A stretch of 9,054 nucleotides of DNA from an uncultured Chromatiaceae bacterium (GTDB taxonomy: Bacteria > Pseudomonadota > Gammaproteobacteria > Enterobacterales > Alteromonadaceae). The stretch is taken from the NCBI GenBank assembly GCA_946482615.1, contig CAMLSF010000147.1:1-9054 (forward strand), written 5' to 3'. The position numbers and the translations under genes were made by a program. Below, one piece after another: positions 6,886 through 9,054 of this stretch. The notes below the pieces were generated by a model, which worked only from the letters and a program-made list of their open reading frames with translations, did no database searches and had not been told where the DNA came from. The stretch's first letter is position 1; each line of letters starts with the position of its first letter.

Positions 6886-7845
6886 ATGAAAAACGTTCAG
6901 ATTTTTACCATTTTTCTGCTGACCGGATTATTGAGTCTGGTGAGCTTCGGCCTGTGGGCTGCCAACCCATTATTTACTGATGTACGCACTGCGGATCCAG
7001 CCGCTTTAGTAGTTGGCGATACTGTGTATCTGTACACAGGCCACGATGAAGCCAAAGACAATAACAGCTTTTTTGTGATGCATGACTGGCTGGTGTTTTC
7101 CTCCAAAGACATGAAAAACTGGCAGGCCCATGGCGCTAAACTCAAAGCCAAAGATTTCAGCTGGGCCAAAGGCGATGCCTGGGCTTCGCAGGTGATTGAA
7201 AAGGACGGTAAGTTTTATTGGTATGTCACAGTGCGGCACGCCAGTATCAATGGTTTTGCTATAGGTGTGGCTGTGGGAGATACACCGCTGGGGCCTTTTA
7301 AAGATGCCCGCGGCACTGCGCTTATTACCAACGATATGACCACCGATACCCAAATCGACTGGGATGATATAGACCCTTCGGTCTTTATTGATGACGACGG
7401 TCAGGCCTATTTATTCTGGGGCAATACCAAACCCCGTTACGCCAAACTCAAAGCCACTATGACAGAGCTGGATGGCCCTATTCAGAGTCTGGATCTGCCC
7501 AATTTTACCGAAGCCATCTGGGTGCATAAAAAGGGTGACTTGTATTACCTGTCTTATGCTTCGGGTTTTCCGGAAAAAATTGTCTATGCCACCAGCAAAA
7601 AAATCACTGGTCCCTGGGTGTATCAGGACATTCTGAACGAAGTGGCAGGCAACTCTCCCACTAACCATCAGGCCATTATTGAATTTAAAGGCAAAGATTA
7701 TTTTATTTATCACACCGGAGCCGCTCAGCCTGATGGGGGTGAATTCCGCCGCTCTGTGGCGATAGACCGATTGTATTACAACAAAGATGGCACTTTAAAG
7801 CGCGTCATTATGACCAGTGAAGGTTTGGACAAGGATCAGAACTAA
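6886..7845 (+). CDS. Secreted GH43 glycosidase, arabinoxylan arabinofuranohydrolase-like
   Basis: This 319-residue protein has a Sec signal peptide (residues 1-25, likely cleavage near LWA-AN, no lipobox cysteine). One five-bladed GH43 propeller follows. The catalytic triad is visible: Asp37 in TADPAA (base), Asp163 in DDIDPSVF (pKa modulator) and Glu209 in FTEAIW (acid). A conserved His261 in TNHQAI is the usual axial metal site. TADPA...YLYTGHDE, DFSWAKGDAWA and IDDDGQAYLFWGN closely resemble the catalytic domain of Bacillus XynD-type arabinoxylan arabinofuranohydrolases. The CBM6 domain often attached to those is absent. It probably acts in the periplasm or outside the cell, removing L-arabinofuranose side chains; beta-xylosidase activity is possible. 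It starts at ATG 6886 with AGGGG upstream, divergent from the catabolic operon, and is followed by a REPIN-like element. Confidence 0.88.
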   Translation: MKNVQIFTIFLLTGLLSLVSFGLWAANPLFTDVRTADPAALVVGDTVYLYTGHDEAKDNNSFFVMHDWLVFSSKDMKNWQAHGAKLKAKDFSWAKGDAWASQVIEKDGKFYWYVTVRHASINGFAIGVAVGDTPLGPFKDARGTALITNDMTTDTQIDWDDIDPSVFIDDDGQAYLFWGNTKPRYAKLKATMTELDGPIQSLDLPNFTEAIWVHKKGDLYYLSYASGFPEKIVYATSKKITGPWVYQDILNEVAGNSPTNHQAIIEFKGKDYFIYHTGAAQPDGGEFRRSVAIDRLYYNKDGTLKRVIMTSEGLDKDQN

Positions 7846-7851
7846 CGAATG

Positions 7852-7941
7852 GATGGGCAGGTGCAGGGGCCGCGGCTTGTCCCGGCCCGTCCATCAGTAC
7901 CGCGGTATCAATAGACTGGCGGGGATAAACCCCGCCTCTAC
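7852..7941. repeat. REPIN-like pair of inverted REP hairpins
   Basis: The first REP-like unit starts with GCAGGGGCC (7863-7871) and folds by pairing GGGCC (7867-7871) with GGCCC (7884-7888). It is enclosed by an outer stem GATGGGC (7852-7858) with GTCCATC (7889-7895). The second unit is inverted: GGCGGGG (7918-7924) pairs perfectly with CCCCGCC (7930-7936) around ATAAA, then CTAC (7938-7941), the complement of the GTAG head of REP sequences. A perfect palindrome TACCGCGGTA (7898-7907) lies between them. Two inverted REPs in a short gap are the layout of REPINs, which are mobilised by RAYT transposases. It begins 6 bases after the GH43 stop and may also stabilise or end that transcript. Confidence 0.72.
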
Positions 7942-7949
7942 AGTTCTGC

Positions 7950-7980
7950 TTGACAACAAAGACTGGAAACCAGATATTAT
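7950..7980 (+). promoter_or_regulatory. Predicted sigma70 promoter of the AraD1-type gene
   Basis: TTGACA (7950-7955) is a perfect -35 box. At the -10 position are GATATT (7973-7978, spacing 17, four of six) and overlapping TATTAT (7975-7980, spacing 19, five of six). The start would fall near 7985-7987, right at the palindromic operator 7986-7996. This gene can therefore be transcribed independently of the GH43 gene. Confidence 0.6.
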
Positions 7981-7985
7981 TGATA

Positions 7986-7996
7986 TTGTAATACAA
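7986..7996. promoter_or_regulatory. Candidate GntR/FadR-family operator at the AraD1-type promoter
   Basis: TTGTA and TACAA form a perfect 11-bp palindrome centred on an A. It lies over the predicted transcription start and 23 bases before the ATG, where binding would block initiation. The sequence has the form described for DgoR-type operators, and its reverse complement matches 10 of 11 bases at 6678-6688 in the divergent promoter region. Confidence 0.6.
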
Positions 7997-8019
7997 ATAA
8001 AAATTAACGAGGATGTGCG

Positions 8020-9015
8020 ATGCGTTTAATTCAATTTGTCACACCAGAGCAGCAACGTGCTGTAGCTCTGGTGTTATCCGGCGCAGAGGTTCAGCCATTA
8101 AAAGCAGTTCAGACTGTCTATCAGCTGGCCAATTTGGCATTGTCTGCAAAAAAACCATTGCAGCAGCTTGTCACAGAGCTGGTCAGCGATCAGACACTGG
8201 ATTATCAGGCCATAGTGGCTGAAGGCCGTTTGCTGGCCCCTTTTGATCATCCGGATCAGGCGCATATGCTGGTGACAGGCACAGGTCTGACTCACTTAGG
8301 CAGCGCCGATACCCGCGCCAACATGCATGCGCAAACCAGCGGCAAAGCAGTAGCTGAACTGACTGATACGATGAAAATGTTTAAGTTGGGACTGGATGGC
8401 GGTAAACCTGCTGCAGGTGAAACCGGTGTCCAACCTGAATGGTTTTATAAAGGAGATGGCAGCATAGTGGTATCCCCCGGTGCTCAGTTGCTCTCTCCTT
8501 CTTTTGCTTTAGATGGTGGCGAAGAGCCTGAAATTGTTGGGGTTTATATCAATGATGCTGAAGGTCAACCCTGGCGTATTGGTTTTGCTTTAGGCAATGA
8601 GTTTTCCGATCATAAAACCGAACGGCTGAATTATTTATATCTGGCACATTCCAAACTACGGCCTTGTGCTGTAGGTCCTGAGTTGCTGCTCGGCGATTTA
8701 CCCACTCATATTGAGGGCACATCCCGTATTTACCGCGACGGCCAATTACTGTGGCAAAAAGCTTTTGTCAGCGGTGAAGATAATATGTCACACAGCATCA
8801 GCAACCTTGAACATCACCACTTTAAATACGCATTGTTTTGCCGCCCTGGTGATGCCCATCTGCACTACTTTGGCACCGCCACTTTAAGTTTTGGTGATGG
8901 CATTGAAACTCAGGCCGGTGATGTATTTGAAATTGAAGCCCCGGCCTTTGGTTTGCCGCTGCGTAACACCTTGGCTGTGGATACTAAACAGCCGTTGAAA
9001 GTGAAACGGCTGTAA
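8020..9015 (+). CDS. AraD1/GguC-type FAH-fold protein, probable 2-keto-3-deoxy-L-arabonate dehydratase
   Basis: This 331-residue protein has no signal peptide. The C-terminal two thirds carry the fumarylacetoacetate-hydrolase-type core: GGEEPEIVGVYI (166-177) gives the Glu169-x-Glu171 metal pair, and GNEFSDH (192-198) stands where the family has its NDxS-type metal motif. The N-terminal part with VTGTGLTHLGSADTR (85-99) and the long charged middle are typical of the AraD1/GguC group found beside sugar ABC transporters. Context makes it the missing step between the IlvD/Edd dehydratase and the semialdehyde dehydrogenase: 2-keto-3-deoxypentonate to alpha-ketoglutaric semialdehyde. The alternative is hydrolysis of a 2,4-diketo-3-deoxypentonate, but the semialdehyde dehydrogenase supports dehydration. 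The ATG at 8020 has GAGG at 8009-8012. An ATG at 8013 is in another frame. Confidence 0.82.
   Translation: MRLIQFVTPEQQRAVALVLSGAEVQPLKAVQTVYQLANLALSAKKPLQQLVTELVSDQTLDYQAIVAEGRLLAPFDHPDQAHMLVTGTGLTHLGSADTRANMHAQTSGKAVAELTDTMKMFKLGLDGGKPAAGETGVQPEWFYKGDGSIVVSPGAQLLSPSFALDGGEEPEIVGVYINDAEGQPWRIGFALGNEFSDHKTERLNYLYLAHSKLRPCAVGPELLLGDLPTHIEGTSRIYRDGQLLWQKAFVSGEDNMSHSISNLEHHHFKYALFCRPGDAHLHYFGTATLSFGDGIETQAGDVFEIEAPAFGLPLRNTLAVDTKQPLKVKRL
8988..9013 (+). terminator. Hairpin over the stop codon of the AraD1-type gene, possible terminator
   Basis: ACAGCCGTT (8988-8996) and AACGGCTGT (9005-9013) form a perfect 9-bp stem with an 8-base loop. The stem includes the last codons and the first base of the stop codon. 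Only A-rich sequence follows, not a T-run, so standard intrinsic termination is uncertain. A role in protecting the mRNA end, or Rho-assisted termination, is equally possible. Confidence 0.35.
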
Positions 9016-9054
9016 AACTAAAAATGGGGTCAGATCACATTAGTTACGCATAAC

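Noticed and set aside
7846..8019. CRISPR array or small RNA gene in the repeat-rich gap
   Set aside because: The repeats are a single inverted REP pair with no regular spacers, and the promoter found reads directly into the AraD1-type gene with a good ribosome site.
8013..8222. Small frame starting seven bases ahead of the AraD1-type gene
   Set aside because: Its ATG lies within the ribosome site of the real gene, and the frame is only the +1-shifted reading of the AraD1-type coding sequence.

Overview
This window is most likely chromosomal DNA from a gammaproteobacterium. The evidence is the moderate GC content, a full-length ERIC-type palindromic repeat, a REPIN-like repeat pair, and a periplasmic binding protein close to enterobacterial YtfQ. 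A Rheinheimera/Alishewanella- or Cellvibrio-like plant-polysaccharide degrader would fit, but genus is a guess. The window is a compact locus for using a plant pentose, most probably L-arabinose, by the non-phosphorylative (Weimberg-type) oxidative route.

Minus-strand block (6644 down to 1), in transcription order: an IlvD/Edd-family sugar-acid dehydratase (best read as L-arabonate dehydratase), an SDR aldopentose 1-dehydrogenase resembling Caulobacter XylB, an alpha-ketoglutaric semialdehyde dehydrogenase, an aldose 1-epimerase, a YtfQ-like sugar-binding protein, and the first 43 codons of the partner sugar ABC transporter ATPase, which runs off the left edge. A 128-bp ERIC element lies between the binding-protein and ATPase genes.

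Plus-strand block: after a 241-bp divergent promoter region (6645-6885) comes a secreted GH43 enzyme of the arabinoxylan arabinofuranohydrolase type. A 174-bp gap follows, holding a REPIN-like pair of inverted hairpins and a well-formed promoter. Then comes an AraD1/GguC-type FAH-fold protein, the best candidate for the 2-keto-3-deoxy-pentonate dehydratase that links the IlvD/Edd enzyme to the semialdehyde dehydrogenase. The last 39 bases hold no gene.

Proposed flow: the GH43 enzyme releases arabinofuranose from side chains. The YtfQ-type ABC system imports it, possibly as the furanose. The epimerase equilibrates anomers and the SDR makes the lactone. A lactonase not present in this window, or spontaneous hydrolysis, gives arabonate. 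The IlvD/Edd enzyme gives 2-keto-3-deoxyarabonate, the FAH-fold protein gives alpha-ketoglutaric semialdehyde, and the dehydrogenase gives 2-oxoglutarate.

Two near-identical palindromes of the form TTGTAnTACAA (FadR/DgoR-like GntR-family operator shape) lie at the predicted promoters of the dehydratase operon and of the AraD1-type gene. This suggests one sugar-acid-responsive repressor, encoded elsewhere, controls both strands.
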